Assembly (NCBI RefSeq): GCF_023715535.1 | Contig: NZ_JAMBOI010000004.1 | Coordinates: forward strand, 248,001 to 312,000 | Length of the DNA stretch: 64,000 nt | Reading direction: 5' to 3' | Source of the DNA: Sporosarcina luteola | Lineage (GTDB): Bacteria > Bacillota > Bacilli > Bacillales_A > Planococcaceae | Shown here: in pieces, positions 42,711 to 50,634 of the stretch | Layout: every line of letters starts with the position of its first letter | Numbering within the stretch: position 1 is the first letter of the stretch | Notes under the pieces: generated by a model | What the model was told of the DNA's origin: nothing | Seen by the model: only the letters and a program-made list of their open reading frames with translations | The model's database searches: none | Translations under genes and position numbers: made by a program

Positions 42711-43172
42711 ATGAGAAAGAATTCAATGGTCGTGTTTTTTTTATTGATTATACTAATTCTATCTGCATGTAATAATGTTGACGAAAAAGAACCAGTAGAA
42801 AGTGTAGATGTATCAACTGTTCAATCTGACGGTAAAGAATATCAGGCACAAATTCTAAAGGTCGATACAGATTTAGAAGTGAAAGATGGCTGGCACATGG
42901 TACCAAAAGGTGTCAATAGAATGACTATCTCCGTGGAAGCAGAAAATGTTGAAACAATACTCTTTTGGATATCCGAAACTGGAACAGGGACTTGGGCTGA
43001 AAGAACACTTATTGGCTACGACATAGATGGAAACGATGGCTGGTCGATTGAATGGGAATTTGGCGATAGGATATTCCACGACCATATTACTGTTCAGGCG
43101 TTGGGAAGCGATTTTGAAACACAAGCAAGGGAGACTTTGAATGTGCATTCTGTTGATCAGACGGATAAGTGA
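42711..43172 (+). CDS. Lipoprotein of unknown function (cassette 4)
   Basis: 153 residues, lipobox L-S-A-C at about 17-20, then an acidic linker and a compact domain with W-H-M-V-P-K-G and several Trp residues (W-I-S-E-T-G-T-G-T-W). Family not recognised. ATG after GAGGGG. Bracketed by repeats D and E. Confidence 0.75.
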   Translation: MRKNSMVVFFLLIILILSACNNVDEKEPVESVDVSTVQSDGKEYQAQILKVDTDLEVKDGWHMVPKGVNRMTISVEAENVETILFWISETGTGTWAERTLIGYDIDGNDGWSIEWEFGDRIFHDHITVQALGSDFETQARETLNVHSVDQTDK

Positions 43173-43204
43173 TAATTTGTAAGATATTTTCTTGGTTTGT
43201 AAAT

Positions 43205-43312
43205 TTACACTTAAACTAATGAGTGCATTAAATAAAGATCGTTGAGCTGCTTAACGGCTCATCTTTCTAATTCAACTAACGCAGCAGGTTAGTTGAATTA
43301 GAAGAAAAGGAA
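43205..43312. repeat. Cassette repeat E
   Basis: Degenerate site 1 AAACTAATGAGTGCATTAAA, then GATCGTTGAGCTGCTTAACG with a GAGC/GCTC stem, then site 2 ACTAACGCAGCAGGTTAGTT flanked by CTAATTC / GAATTAG arms. The GATCGTTGAGCTGCTTA segment is nearly identical to repeat C. Confidence 0.75.
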
Positions 43313-43541
43313 AATGGAGGGGATTAGGTTTTTAACAACCTTGATAAATACAAGTTCATTCAACGAACTGTTGGCTTTTTCTGACGAACCCGGACCATGC
43401 TATGAAGCTAAGTGTTATTAAAATAATAGGTTGGTACAGCTCATAAGATTTAGTTAGATACAGAATATTTTAATTCTTTATAGGACTATCTTTACATATA
43501 CCCCGTGCATGTATATGATATGTGTAAAAGGGGGTTTTTTT
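43313..43541. promoter_or_regulatory. Leader of the DJ-1 gene in cassette 5
   Basis: About 230 AT-rich bases between repeat E and the gene. It includes a 35-codon open frame at 43314-43421 without support and, near 43494-43515, CATATACCCC and GTATATGATATG sequences. No defined element can be claimed. Confidence 0.3.
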
Positions 43542-44174
43542 ATGAATCAAATTAATGTAGGAATACTGTTATTTGATGATGTGGATGCACTTGACTTTGC
43601 AGGTCCTTATGAAGTTTTCAACTTAACAACTTACAAAGATAGTGATGTAAACAAATTATTTATGAACAAATTAGAAATTCAAGAAAAACCTTTTAATGTC
43701 AGTACAGTTTCAGAAGACGGTAGTTCAATAAAAGTGCATAACGGTTTAATTGTTCAACCTGATTTCAGTTTTAATAATGCTCCCCCCTTTGATTTGGTTG
43801 TAGTCCCCGGAGGTCCATATAAAGCAATAAAAGCAGTAAGCAAAAATCAAAAAATAATTAATTGGATTGCAAATCAAGGAAAGGATAAATTGATTACCTC
43901 TGTGTGCACTGGTTCCATATTTTTGGCAGAAGCTGGACTGTTGGATGGTAAACAGGCAACAACAAATATAGCGGCTTTAGATTATCTGGAAAGGAATTAT
44001 ACAAAAGTAGAAGTTATTAGAGGAGTAAAATACGTTGATCAAGGGAATGTTGTAACGTCCGCTGGAATTTCAGCAGGTATTAATATGGCGCTATTTGTTG
44101 TGGGGAAATTATTAAATGAAGAAGCATCGATTAGAACGGCAAATACTATAGAATTTACACCTACAGAAGGATGA
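43542..44174 (+). CDS. DJ-1/PfpI family protein (cassette 5)
   Basis: 210 residues: V-G-I-L-L-F-D-D-V-D-A-L-D-F-A-G-P-Y-E-V at the start, nucleophile elbow S-V-C-T-G-S-I-F-L-A-E-A-G-L-L-D-G, and the A-T-T-N / S-A-G-I-S-A-G-I-N-M-A-L segment. This is the class I glutamine amidotransferase-like DJ-1/PfpI fold with the reactive Cys present. Its substrate is unknown; members include isonitrile hydratases, glyoxalases and chaperones. It is a paralogue of the gene at 62371-62994, which carries the same repeats. ATG after AAAAGGGGG. Confidence 0.88.
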   Translation: MNQINVGILLFDDVDALDFAGPYEVFNLTTYKDSDVNKLFMNKLEIQEKPFNVSTVSEDGSSIKVHNGLIVQPDFSFNNAPPFDLVVVPGGPYKAIKAVSKNQKIINWIANQGKDKLITSVCTGSIFLAEAGLLDGKQATTNIAALDYLERNYTKVEVIRGVKYVDQGNVVTSAGISAGINMALFVVGKLLNEEASIRTANTIEFTPTEG

Positions 44175-44219
44175 TTTATTTTGGTGTAAGGACGCATTCG
44201 AATCGTTATGCGCATGAAT

Positions 44220-44258
44220 ACCTTGTCGATCTAACGGGGCCATTTAGCTGAACAAGTT
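44220..44258. repeat. Cassette repeat F
   Basis: CTTGTCGATCTAACGGGGCC / ATTTAGCTGAACAAG; outer arms CTTGT / ACAAG and inner CTAA / TTAG form an imperfect palindrome. Confidence 0.7.
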
Positions 44259-44286
44259 AAGAAAATAAGTGAAGGATAGGAGAAAA

Positions 44287-44388
44287 ATGAATGTTGCAGC
44301 GATGTCCATAATCTTCTCCGGTGCAATAATTGGCATTGTAAGTGCAATTTCAGGAATGCAAAAGAAAAATGATGGTAAAAAAGAATAA
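44287..44388 (+). CDS. 33-residue single-span membrane protein (cassette 6)
   Basis: Starts M-N-V-A-A-M-S-I-I-F-S-G-A-I-I-G and ends in a basic tail K-K-N-D-G-K-K-E. One membrane segment. AGGAG lies four bases before the ATG, which supports translation. It is the only gene between repeats F and G. Family not recognised. Confidence 0.6.
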   Translation: MNVAAMSIIFSGAIIGIVSAISGMQKKNDGKKE

Positions 44389-44394
44389 AGTGGT

Positions 44395-44462
44395 TTGGGC
44401 GCGATTGTTTAATAAGCGTCCTTTTTCTTATTAAACTAACGAAGCAGTTTAGTTCAATAAGA
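44395..44462. repeat. Cassette repeat G
   Basis: A GGGCGC...GCGTCC stem followed by TTTTT, then site 2 as a near-perfect palindrome: CTTATTAAACTAACGAAGCA / GTTTAGTTCAATAAG (44427-44461). Confidence 0.8.
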
Positions 44463-44485
44463 GCATCTATTATATAAGCAAGTGG

Positions 44486-45400
44486 GTGAGTAAAATTAGT
44501 GAATTTTTAACAATTAATAATAAGAGAATTGAGATCCTCCAAAAGGGGAAAAATGGTTCGCCGATAATTATCCTTACAGGGATGGGTTGCTCATTTGATG
44601 AGTGGTACTATGTGGTAGAGTCATTAAGTAAATCTAACAGAGTCGTAATGTTTCATAGGCCTGGACTTGGTGAGAGTGAAATTCGAAATGAAGTCCGTAG
44701 TACACAAGCGGTCGTAAACGAAATAAATGAGTTGATGCTTCTACTTGGAATATTTGAGCCTGTATTATTAGTTGGTCATTCATATGGTGGTTTATGCGCC
44801 CAGCATTTTGTAAAAGAGCATCCTAAAAAGGTTGCAGGATTAGTGTTGGTAGATTCAACTTCTGTTGAATTTAAGGTCTTAGACGAGTTGGATACACCAG
44901 TTTTGAATGAAGGTTCAACCGATGAAATATGGGTAGAAAAATGCGGTTTTTACTCTCTGATGAATCAGGATAAATTAAGAGAAATAATAAATCCTATTCT
45001 TACAAATAAACAAAAACAACTCCCAATTGATGTACAAAAACGTTTGATTAATTTCCAGATTAATCCTTCGTTATACAAAGCAATGCAATCTGAAATTAGT
45101 AACTGGAAGCAAGACGCAGAAACTATAAAAAACTTGGGGGAATTCCCTAATACACCTTTAATCGTAATTGGTCGAGATAGAGAACATAATATTAGGGTAG
45201 GAACTGAGGATGGTTTACCAGAGTCGGAGTTAAGGTTACTAGAAGATAAGTGGCAAGAACTAATTATGAACCAAGTTAAACTTTCTCGAAATAGTAAATT
45301 AATATTAGCACAAGAGGCAAGTCATTCAATACATCTTGATAGACCAGATATTATTATTGAATCAATAAGGTGGTTAACAAATAATTCCTTGTTTAACTAA
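44486..45400 (+). CDS. Alpha/beta hydrolase (cassette 7)
   Basis: 304 residues; L-T-G-M-G-C oxyanion region, nucleophile elbow V-G-H-S-Y-G-G, acid candidate in V-I-G-R-D-R-E-H, and catalytic His in A-S-H-S-I-H-L-D-R-P. A typical soluble alpha/beta-hydrolase; substrate unknown. GTG start; binding site weak. Bracketed by repeats G and H. Confidence 0.85.
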   Translation: MSKISEFLTINNKRIEILQKGKNGSPIIILTGMGCSFDEWYYVVESLSKSNRVVMFHRPGLGESEIRNEVRSTQAVVNEINELMLLLGIFEPVLLVGHSYGGLCAQHFVKEHPKKVAGLVLVDSTSVEFKVLDELDTPVLNEGSTDEIWVEKCGFYSLMNQDKLREIINPILTNKQKQLPIDVQKRLINFQINPSLYKAMQSEISNWKQDAETIKNLGEFPNTPLIVIGRDREHNIRVGTEDGLPESELRLLEDKWQELIMNQVKLSRNSKLILAQEASHSIHLDRPDIIIESIRWLTNNSLFN

Positions 45401-45482
45401 CGGGTGCTTAGTTGAAGAATCGGCGCTACCTTTACATGGCAGCTTTTTCTTATTGAGTAATGGAATATTTCAGCATTAGGCT
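45388..45482. repeat. Cassette repeat H (end of the array)
   Basis: Site 1 AACTAACGGGTGCTTAGTTG (45394-45413), spacer with GGCGCTACC and AGCTTTTTCTTATTGAG, then a decayed site 2 (GTAATGGAATATTTCAGCAT). It overlaps the end of the hydrolase gene and closes the array. Confidence 0.65.
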
Positions 45483-45511
45483 GCCTAATCAGAAGACACA
45501 AAAAACAATCT

Positions 45512-45585
45512 AAAACATGGGCTGGAAAAATGATGGTGTAGCGATTTATTGTTCGCTCTCCCTCCAATTTTCCAGCCCATGTTTT
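45512..45585. repeat. 18-base perfect inverted repeat with nested stem
   Basis: AAAACATGGGCTGGAAAA at 45512-45529 and its exact reverse complement at 45568-45585; the 38-base loop holds a second stem AGCGA / TCGCT. It separates the cassette array from the ParM/conjugation region and could be a bidirectional terminator or a protein-binding structure. Confidence 0.7.
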
Positions 45586-45667
45586 CCTTTGTTTGATAAA
45601 AGGATAGGCGAGATTGGAGATTGAAAGGACATGGAGGCTGATGAATTAAAAAGTGAGGTGTTGTCAG

Positions 45668-46129
45668 GTGGAGTGGTCCACTCACGCTATTTCAGGAATT
45701 GTAGCAGGATATACGGTGACAGGGGGTGATTGGAAAGGGGCTGCGGTTGGAGCTGTTGCAGGAGTCATTCCAGATCTTGATGAACCGAAATCTAAGTTCG
45801 GGAAGCTGTTTTTCTTTGTATCCTATCCAATCCATTCATTGTTTGGTCATCGTACCTTTACCCATTCGCTTCTGTTTGTGTTCATTGTAGGCATACTGGT
45901 TCATCCATTTGCCGAGTGGTGGGTGACATATGCATGTATTGGTGGAATCCTTGCTCACATTATAGGAGACATGCTGACTGGAAAAGTGAAGCTGTTCTAT
46001 CCCTCCAGTAAATCTGTGGGCATTTCAATACCGTCTTTGAGCTTTACATTAATTGATAGAATCACAAGGCTATCACTCATTATTTATGCATGCTGTGTCA
46101 TTGCAGCAAAGTTGAATATGAAATTTTAG
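45668..46129 (+). CDS. YdjM-like membrane-bound metal-dependent hydrolase (DUF457)
   Basis: 153 residues: W-S-T-H-A-I-S-G at the start, P-D-L-D-E-P, the family motif H-R-T-F-T-H-S, and H-I-I-G-D-M-L-T; four or so hydrophobic stretches. This is the DUF457/YdjM type of putative metal-dependent membrane hydrolase, common on mobile elements. GTG 45668 is seven bases after GAGGTG. Precedes the ParM gene by 12 bases. Confidence 0.82.
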   Translation: MEWSTHAISGIVAGYTVTGGDWKGAAVGAVAGVIPDLDEPKSKFGKLFFFVSYPIHSLFGHRTFTHSLLFVFIVGILVHPFAEWWVTYACIGGILAHIIGDMLTGKVKLFYPSSKSVGISIPSLSFTLIDRITRLSLIIYACCVIAAKLNMKF

Positions 46130-46141
46130 GAGGTCATAGGT

Positions 46142-47206
46142 TTGGAGAACGTAGCAGTCGATTTGGGCTATGGATTTGTTAAGGCGATGTCATCATCAGG
46201 GAAGCGTGTCATTTTCCCTTCGCTAGTCGGGAAAGGGTACGACAGGGGAATTACGAATATCCTCGGGGATACACCGAATGACATGGCAAACATGTATGTA
46301 ACCATCGAGAATGAAGATTATTTCGTGGGAGAACTTGCCAATGAATCACGTTCGTTATCCCGTATCTTTGAACGTGAACGGTTCAATCATATTTACACAC
46401 ATATCCTTTTGAATACGGCCATACAGCTTGTCACGGGTGGCAGAGGAGGCTCAGTTAATCTTTCAACAGGTCTTCCGCTTGATTTCTATCAGGCGCAAGC
46501 CAAGAACTTTCAATCCTCCATCACTGGCATCCAGTCTATTATTGAGTGGAAGTCGGGCCCGTTAGTTGAAGGGGCGAAACAAGTGAACGTAGAACGCGCA
46601 CTAGTATTTCCGCAAGGTGCTTCAGCCATCTTTTCAGCCCTGATCAATCATGAAGGGAAGTCTACTTATCCTCAATTCATGAACCAAGGGTCCCTGATCG
46701 GTTTAATTGATATCGGTTTTAGAACAACTGATTTTGTTGTAGTTGAAATTCAGGAGAACGGATCTTTTGTTCCAAAGGCTAAATTATCCGGTACTGTGGA
46801 TGACGGTGTAAATAATTTGTATAGGGATATTCGACAATCCTTCAAGACGCAAACGGGTGGCGCGGATTTGAGTGAGCTTTATATCAATCGGATTTTAAAG
46901 GATGAACAATTGAAGTATAAAGGAAAGAGTATTGATTTCAGCCAAATCATTCAATCCAGTAAGAAGTCCATAGTCTCTAACATTGTAGATCGCTTGAAAA
47001 ACGTATGGGCTGAAGAATCGGATCTATTCGATGCGATTTTCTTGGCCGGTGGGGGTGGCGAACTGTTCGAGCCTTTTATCCAGCCCCATTTTGATAACCG
47101 GTTGTTGAAGATAACGGAAAGCCAATTTGCAAACACAATCGGCTATTTGAGATTAGGTAAGTCTGTATTCGAGCAGCTGGATCGCCGGCATAAGTCAGTG
47201 ATGTGA
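46142..47206 (+). CDS. ParM-like actin-family ATPase (plasmid segregation)
   Basis: 354 residues. Actin-fold motifs: phosphate-1 V-D-L-G-Y-G-F-V-K-A, phosphate-2 L-I-D-I-G-F-R-T-T-D, adenosine motif F-L-A-G-G-G-G-E. Such proteins polymerise and push sister plasmids apart in type II partition systems, together with a ParR adaptor and parC DNA. TTG start seven bases after GGAGGT. The next gene, two bases downstream, encodes a ParR-like protein. Confidence 0.85.
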   Translation: MENVAVDLGYGFVKAMSSSGKRVIFPSLVGKGYDRGITNILGDTPNDMANMYVTIENEDYFVGELANESRSLSRIFERERFNHIYTHILLNTAIQLVTGGRGGSVNLSTGLPLDFYQAQAKNFQSSITGIQSIIEWKSGPLVEGAKQVNVERALVFPQGASAIFSALINHEGKSTYPQFMNQGSLIGLIDIGFRTTDFVVVEIQENGSFVPKAKLSGTVDDGVNNLYRDIRQSFKTQTGGADLSELYINRILKDEQLKYKGKSIDFSQIIQSSKKSIVSNIVDRLKNVWAEESDLFDAIFLAGGGGELFEPFIQPHFDNRLLKITESQFANTIGYLRLGKSVFEQLDRRHKSVM

Positions 47207-47207
47207 T

Positions 47208-47576
47208 ATGAATGCAAATTGGGAAAAGCGGTATAGCTTCCGTCTTCAAGAAGAGGATGAAGAAATCTATAACTTATTGGCACGCGTACCTGACAACAAG
47301 CGAAGCGAGACCATCAGGCAGATGCTACGTTTCGCGGTCCGGACACTATCGGAAAAACAAAAATCGAATGAGGAAAACAGGCGATTGTTAAAAGAAGTGC
47401 AGCTATTACGAGAAGACTTGATGAAGCAACATTTGGAGCTATTGACGAAAATCGAGGGCAGTCAGTCATTCGGGAATGTCCAGGCGGATGATACGAATGA
47501 AGATTCGACAATAACGGAACAAGCGATAGATGATAGCGCAAGTGCGATGCTGTCGTCTTTTGGCATTGAATTCTAA
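47208..47576 (+). CDS. ParR-like ribbon-helix-helix adaptor
   Basis: 122 residues: an N-terminal ribbon-helix-helix candidate Y-S-F-R-L-Q-E-E-D-E-E-I-Y-N-L-L-A-R-V-P plus R-S-E-T-I-R-Q-M-L-R-F-A, then a coiled coil and an acidic C-terminus S-S-F-G-I-E-F that could bind the actin filament. Position directly after parM supports ParR, although sequence conservation in this group is low. Confidence 0.65.
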   Translation: MNANWEKRYSFRLQEEDEEIYNLLARVPDNKRSETIRQMLRFAVRTLSEKQKSNEENRRLLKEVQLLREDLMKQHLELLTKIEGSQSFGNVQADDTNEDSTITEQAIDDSASAMLSSFGIEF

Positions 47577-47599
47577 CCATTAATGGAGGTGCGAAAACA

Positions 47600-47989
47600 T
47601 TGAAGACTAAGGAAGAGCTACGTATGCGTAAGAAGAAAAAGTTCTTGAAAGTTTGTAAAACGTTGAGGGTTTGTGATTCCTGTCTGTTTAAAGAAATGGT
47701 GATGATGGGGGATCGATCGAATGACAAGGAGATGGTCGAAGCTCTCTGTGGTGGCTGTCCCAATTATATAGAAATGCGGAAAGTAGGTGACGAGCTTTGG
47801 AATACAGATACGTATCTTGAAGCTATCCTTGAGAAAAAACAGGACATAACCACCCAGGAAATATTAATGTTGCTTGACGAGGGAATTCCAAAGAAGAGAA
47901 TTCGAGAAGCTCTGGGAATCCGTTCGGCGATGGAATTCAGAACTTTTATCTCGGGACTTGTTGAAAATGAAAGGAGACTATACCAATGA
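47600..47989 (+). CDS. Zinc-finger/HTH-like protein of unknown function
   Basis: 129 residues: basic N-terminus, C-D-S-C and C-G-G-C pairs spaced for a zinc ribbon, and a C-terminal helix-turn-helix-like stretch (I-T-T-Q-E-I-L-M-L-L-D-E-G-I-P-K-K-R-I-R). Could be a DNA-binding regulator of the transfer region. TTG start nine bases after GGAGGT. Overlaps the next gene by four bases. Confidence 0.65.
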   Translation: MKTKEELRMRKKKKFLKVCKTLRVCDSCLFKEMVMMGDRSNDKEMVEALCGGCPNYIEMRKVGDELWNTDTYLEAILEKKQDITTQEILMLLDEGIPKKRIREALGIRSAMEFRTFISGLVENERRLYQ

Positions 47990-48186
47990 AGCTACTGGAA
48001 ACAACTATCGAATCTTATGTAGAAGCTGAATATCAAATAAAACGTCTTTTAACAGATACGCGGGACCTTATGAAAAATATAAATGTGTTCAATTTGAATG
48101 CTGATGCTGTCCAAAAATATCACATATTGTACAAAGCGATGGAGGGACTTGAGGAGGCTTATTCTTCTATCGTCGTTTTTGAATAA
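47986..48186 (+). CDS. Small helical protein, 66 residues
   Basis: Highly helical and charged (Y-Q-I-K-R-L-L-T-D-T-R-D-L-M-K), no membrane segment, no recognised family. AAAGGAG before ATG; coupled to the upstream gene by a four-base overlap. Its 3' end overlaps the DUF5348-like gene. Confidence 0.65.
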   Translation: MKLLETTIESYVEAEYQIKRLLTDTRDLMKNINVFNLNADAVQKYHILYKAMEGLEEAYSSIVVFE

Positions 48187-48421
48187 GAAGGTTTTGATAG
48201 AAGGGCACTTGCTGAAGAATGACCGGGGTCGCTATGAACTATGTGGCAGAGAATTTACGAGTGGTTCCTTGATTGACGTTTGGCGCGAAGACCCGGTTAT
48301 AAAAGATGGGGGCTATTACATTTCTTCTCGGATTGAGCATCGTGGAGGTGACTATTACTGCGTAGATATGCCTTATATAAAATTGGATGGATTGAAAGCT
48401 CGCTACATGGCTGCATCCTGA
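48179..48421 (+). CDS. DUF5348-like protein
   Basis: About 80 residues: V-L-I-E-G-H-L-L-K-N-D-R-G-R-Y-E-L, F-T-S-G-S-L-I-D-V-W, S-R-I-E-H-R-G-G-D-Y-Y, L-D-G-L-K-A-R-Y. This resembles DUF5348, a small beta-rich domain frequent on Gram-positive plasmids and ICEs. The start is uncertain: TTG 48179 is the best in-frame codon near the domain, though its binding site is weak; the frame remains open to 48098. Confidence 0.6.
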   Translation: MNKKVLIEGHLLKNDRGRYELCGREFTSGSLIDVWREDPVIKDGGYYISSRIEHRGGDYYCVDMPYIKLDGLKARYMAAS

Positions 48422-48449
48422 GGATTTCATTGTGAAAGGAGCGAGGAAG

Positions 48450-49130
48450 ATGCAGATGAGTTTGGAACAAACCTATAAGGCGGTCATACTGAAAGAAATG
48501 TTGGAACAGGAATTAAAGGAACTTGAATCCGTTCAAAAAAACAAGGGTCGTAAAAAAATGATAAGCAGGGCAACCATGCGGAAGATCTTGAAACGATCGT
48601 TCATCTGGTTGCCTGTTTTTATGATCTTCGTGAATTATGTCCGTAATGGAATTGACCCTTTTATTTTCATCTATGCACCTGTGTTTCTGTTTTACACTTC
48701 TGTCTATACGAGTGTAATACTCTTGTTCTTATGGATTTACAATTCAGCCGTCAAGTACTTCCTTAGGAAGAAGAAGGTGAACCCAAAAGAGGTTGCATTT
48801 TATGAGCAAAATAAAAAAGTCGTCAAGGTAAACATCAAAACGGTTGAGCTTGCTTTGAAAAATCAATCTTCATTGATGCCGAAATATCATACCAAAGAGG
48901 TTTTGGAGCAATTGATTGCTTATAAGAGGGAGGGGAGAGTAAAAACCGATCAGGATGCTATCAAACTGTTTACAAAGGAGCATCCTTCACATGCTCAGCC
49001 CGTTTCTTCAAAATCAGGAAGAGTGTTTACGAAAATGAGTTTGCTCATTCGAACCTTCATAGGAACGGTTGCAGCTGCATCCCTTTTTGCAAGCGGTATT
49101 AACCACCAAAAATATCGCAAGGGATGGTGA
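48450..49130 (+). CDS. Membrane protein of the conjugation region
   Basis: 226 residues: N-terminal coiled coil, two membrane segments (about residues 52-68 and 72-105), a soluble basic stretch and a third hydrophobic segment near the C-terminus. Family not recognised; its place just before the TcpC gene suggests a structural role in the transfer apparatus. ATG 48450 is eight bases after GGAG; GTG 48432 is an alternative. Confidence 0.6.
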   Translation: MQMSLEQTYKAVILKEMLEQELKELESVQKNKGRKKMISRATMRKILKRSFIWLPVFMIFVNYVRNGIDPFIFIYAPVFLFYTSVYTSVILLFLWIYNSAVKYFLRKKKVNPKEVAFYEQNKKVVKVNIKTVELALKNQSSLMPKYHTKEVLEQLIAYKREGRVKTDQDAIKLFTKEHPSHAQPVSSKSGRVFTKMSLLIRTFIGTVAAASLFASGINHQKYRKGW

Positions 49131-49159
49131 TGCGCGATTCTGTGAAAGGGGGTGAATGA

Positions 49160-49381
49160 ATGTTTAAGCTGATTATCGGGACTATCCTTATGGTCTTCCT
49201 AATCGTTGTGATTGGAAGCCTATTGTTGGAGCAATTTCCGACGTTGATCCCTTTATGGGAAGAGCTGAAAATGCACGTTATCAATCTTTATGAGTCCTCA
49301 TTAGTTAAATACGGGACGGTGACTACACTTGTATTGATTGTCGCGATTTTCATCGTCGTTGGAAGCTCGAAGAAGTTTTAA
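49160..49381 (+). CDS. Small membrane protein of the conjugation region
   Basis: 73 residues with two membrane segments (about 4-22 and 50-68). ATG after GGGGGTGAATGA. No family recognised; ICEs of this type carry several such small membrane proteins beside tcpC. Confidence 0.6.
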   Translation: MFKLIIGTILMVFLIVVIGSLLLEQFPTLIPLWEELKMHVINLYESSLVKYGTVTTLVLIVAIFIVVGSSKKF

Positions 49382-49420
49382 CGAATGGAGAACGAGTAAA
49401 ATGGAGGGAGGTAATCGATA

Positions 49421-50566
49421 TTGAGGAAGAGATTAAATAAGTCGGGGACTTCAAAGGACAGTCTTTTGAAAACGGCAATTGAGATTTTCAAAAGAGCGAA
49501 TGAAAATGAAAAACGAAAGAAAGAAATTAGAATACGAGAAAAGAAAAGCAGACCGAAAGGATACCGGGCTAAGAAGCTTGGGGCATTCACTTTCTGGTTG
49601 CTTTTTTCATTTATGCTGCTGATTGTATTCGTCAATATATTTTCTTCTAATGGGCTCTCAAATGCAGTCACTGAAGGAGAAGAAGAATTGAATAAAGCAA
49701 CTTCAGCAGAAGGAATTGAGTTCGCAAAAAGTTTCCTTGTAACCTATTTCAATTGGAACGTAGATAACGAGAAAAGGAGTGATCGAATCGGTAGGCTAGG
49801 TCGTTATCTACCAGACACATTAAGCGAGGAGGCGGTAACAGGCGGTAGCAAATGGAACTCAACTCTTACCCGTGAAAGCATTGTGCTGAAGGATATAGAT
49901 AATCTTGGAGAATCCAAAGCGCTGATTACATTTCAAGTGAAAGTGTTGTTTCAACGGACAGCAGTCAATGACCAGACGGAAGATAAAGCGAAAAATGCTC
50001 CCGAAAGGGTGAAGGCTGATAAGTATATTTCCGTCCCTGTTTTCTATGACGAGATAGAAAATCGTTTTATCGTTTATGACTTGCCAAGTTTCACCTTCGT
50101 GGAGCAGGAGAAGATTGATAGCACGATTGCTCTTGAAACGGACGGTCTAAAGTCAGTTACAGATGGCAGCACTCAAAACATCAAGGCATTCCTAGACACG
50201 TTCTTTGGAGCTTTTTCAACAGACTCCAAGGACAAGCTAACTTATATCGTGGAAGATCCGAAACACCAAAATGGACTTAACCAGACAATGAATTTTGTGA
50301 GATTAAAGAACACGGAAATATTCGAAGGGAAAAAAGCGGAAGAAAAAGTGGTCAGGACAGAAGTGATCCTTGCGGAACCAGATACGGGAATTGAATTCAC
50401 TTCCTCTTATCTCTTAGTGTTGGCCGAAAAGGAAGGGCGATACACCATTTTACACATCAACAACAAGTCATACATCGATGAGTTGAAAAATAAGAAGCAT
50501 GAAGAGGAAATCGAAGCGACTGAAGGTCGAGAGCTTCATAAGGAAGACGATCCGGAAGATGAATAA
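49421..50566 (+). CDS. tcpC: TcpC/ConB-like conjugation protein
   Basis: 381 residues: basic cytoplasmic N-terminus (R-E-K-K-S-R-P-K-G-Y-R-A-K-K), one membrane segment (about 49-70), then two NTF2-like extracytoplasmic domains (A-K-S-F-L-V-T-Y-F-N-W and I-K-A-F-L-D-T-F-F-G-A-F). This is the TcpC arrangement of pCW3 and ICEBs1/Tn916 ConB, a VirB8-like scaffold of the channel. TTG start eight bases after GGAGGT. Confidence 0.85.
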   Translation: MRKRLNKSGTSKDSLLKTAIEIFKRANENEKRKKEIRIREKKSRPKGYRAKKLGAFTFWLLFSFMLLIVFVNIFSSNGLSNAVTEGEEELNKATSAEGIEFAKSFLVTYFNWNVDNEKRSDRIGRLGRYLPDTLSEEAVTGGSKWNSTLTRESIVLKDIDNLGESKALITFQVKVLFQRTAVNDQTEDKAKNAPERVKADKYISVPVFYDEIENRFIVYDLPSFTFVEQEKIDSTIALETDGLKSVTDGSTQNIKAFLDTFFGAFSTDSKDKLTYIVEDPKHQNGLNQTMNFVRLKNTEIFEGKKAEEKVVRTEVILAEPDTGIEFTSSYLLVLAEKEGRYTILHINNKSYIDELKNKKHEEEIEATEGRELHKEDDPEDE

Positions 50567-50587
50567 CTAGAAGAATAGGTGAGGATG

Positions 50588-50614
50588 ACGCAGACAATCG
50601 TCTGTGTTTTTTAT
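50588..50614 (+). terminator. Intrinsic terminator between tcpC and tcpD
   Basis: ACGCAGAC-AATC-GTCTGTGT (8 bp, one G-U) followed by TTTTTATT, although transcription must pass it to reach the downstream conjugation genes. Confidence 0.8.
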
Positions 50615-50634
50615 TGTGGAGGGAGGTGAATTGA

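Noticed and set aside
43314-43421. 35-codon frame after repeat E
   Set aside because: It has only a weak, too-close binding site and no recognisable features; kept as leader sequence of the DJ-1 cassette.
41161-45482. Calling the cassette array a true integron
   Set aside because: No IntI-type integrase is visible, the cores do not fit the attC RYYYAAC/GTTRRRY rule strictly, and site 1/site 2 are separated by a terminator. Only the likeness in layout is claimed.
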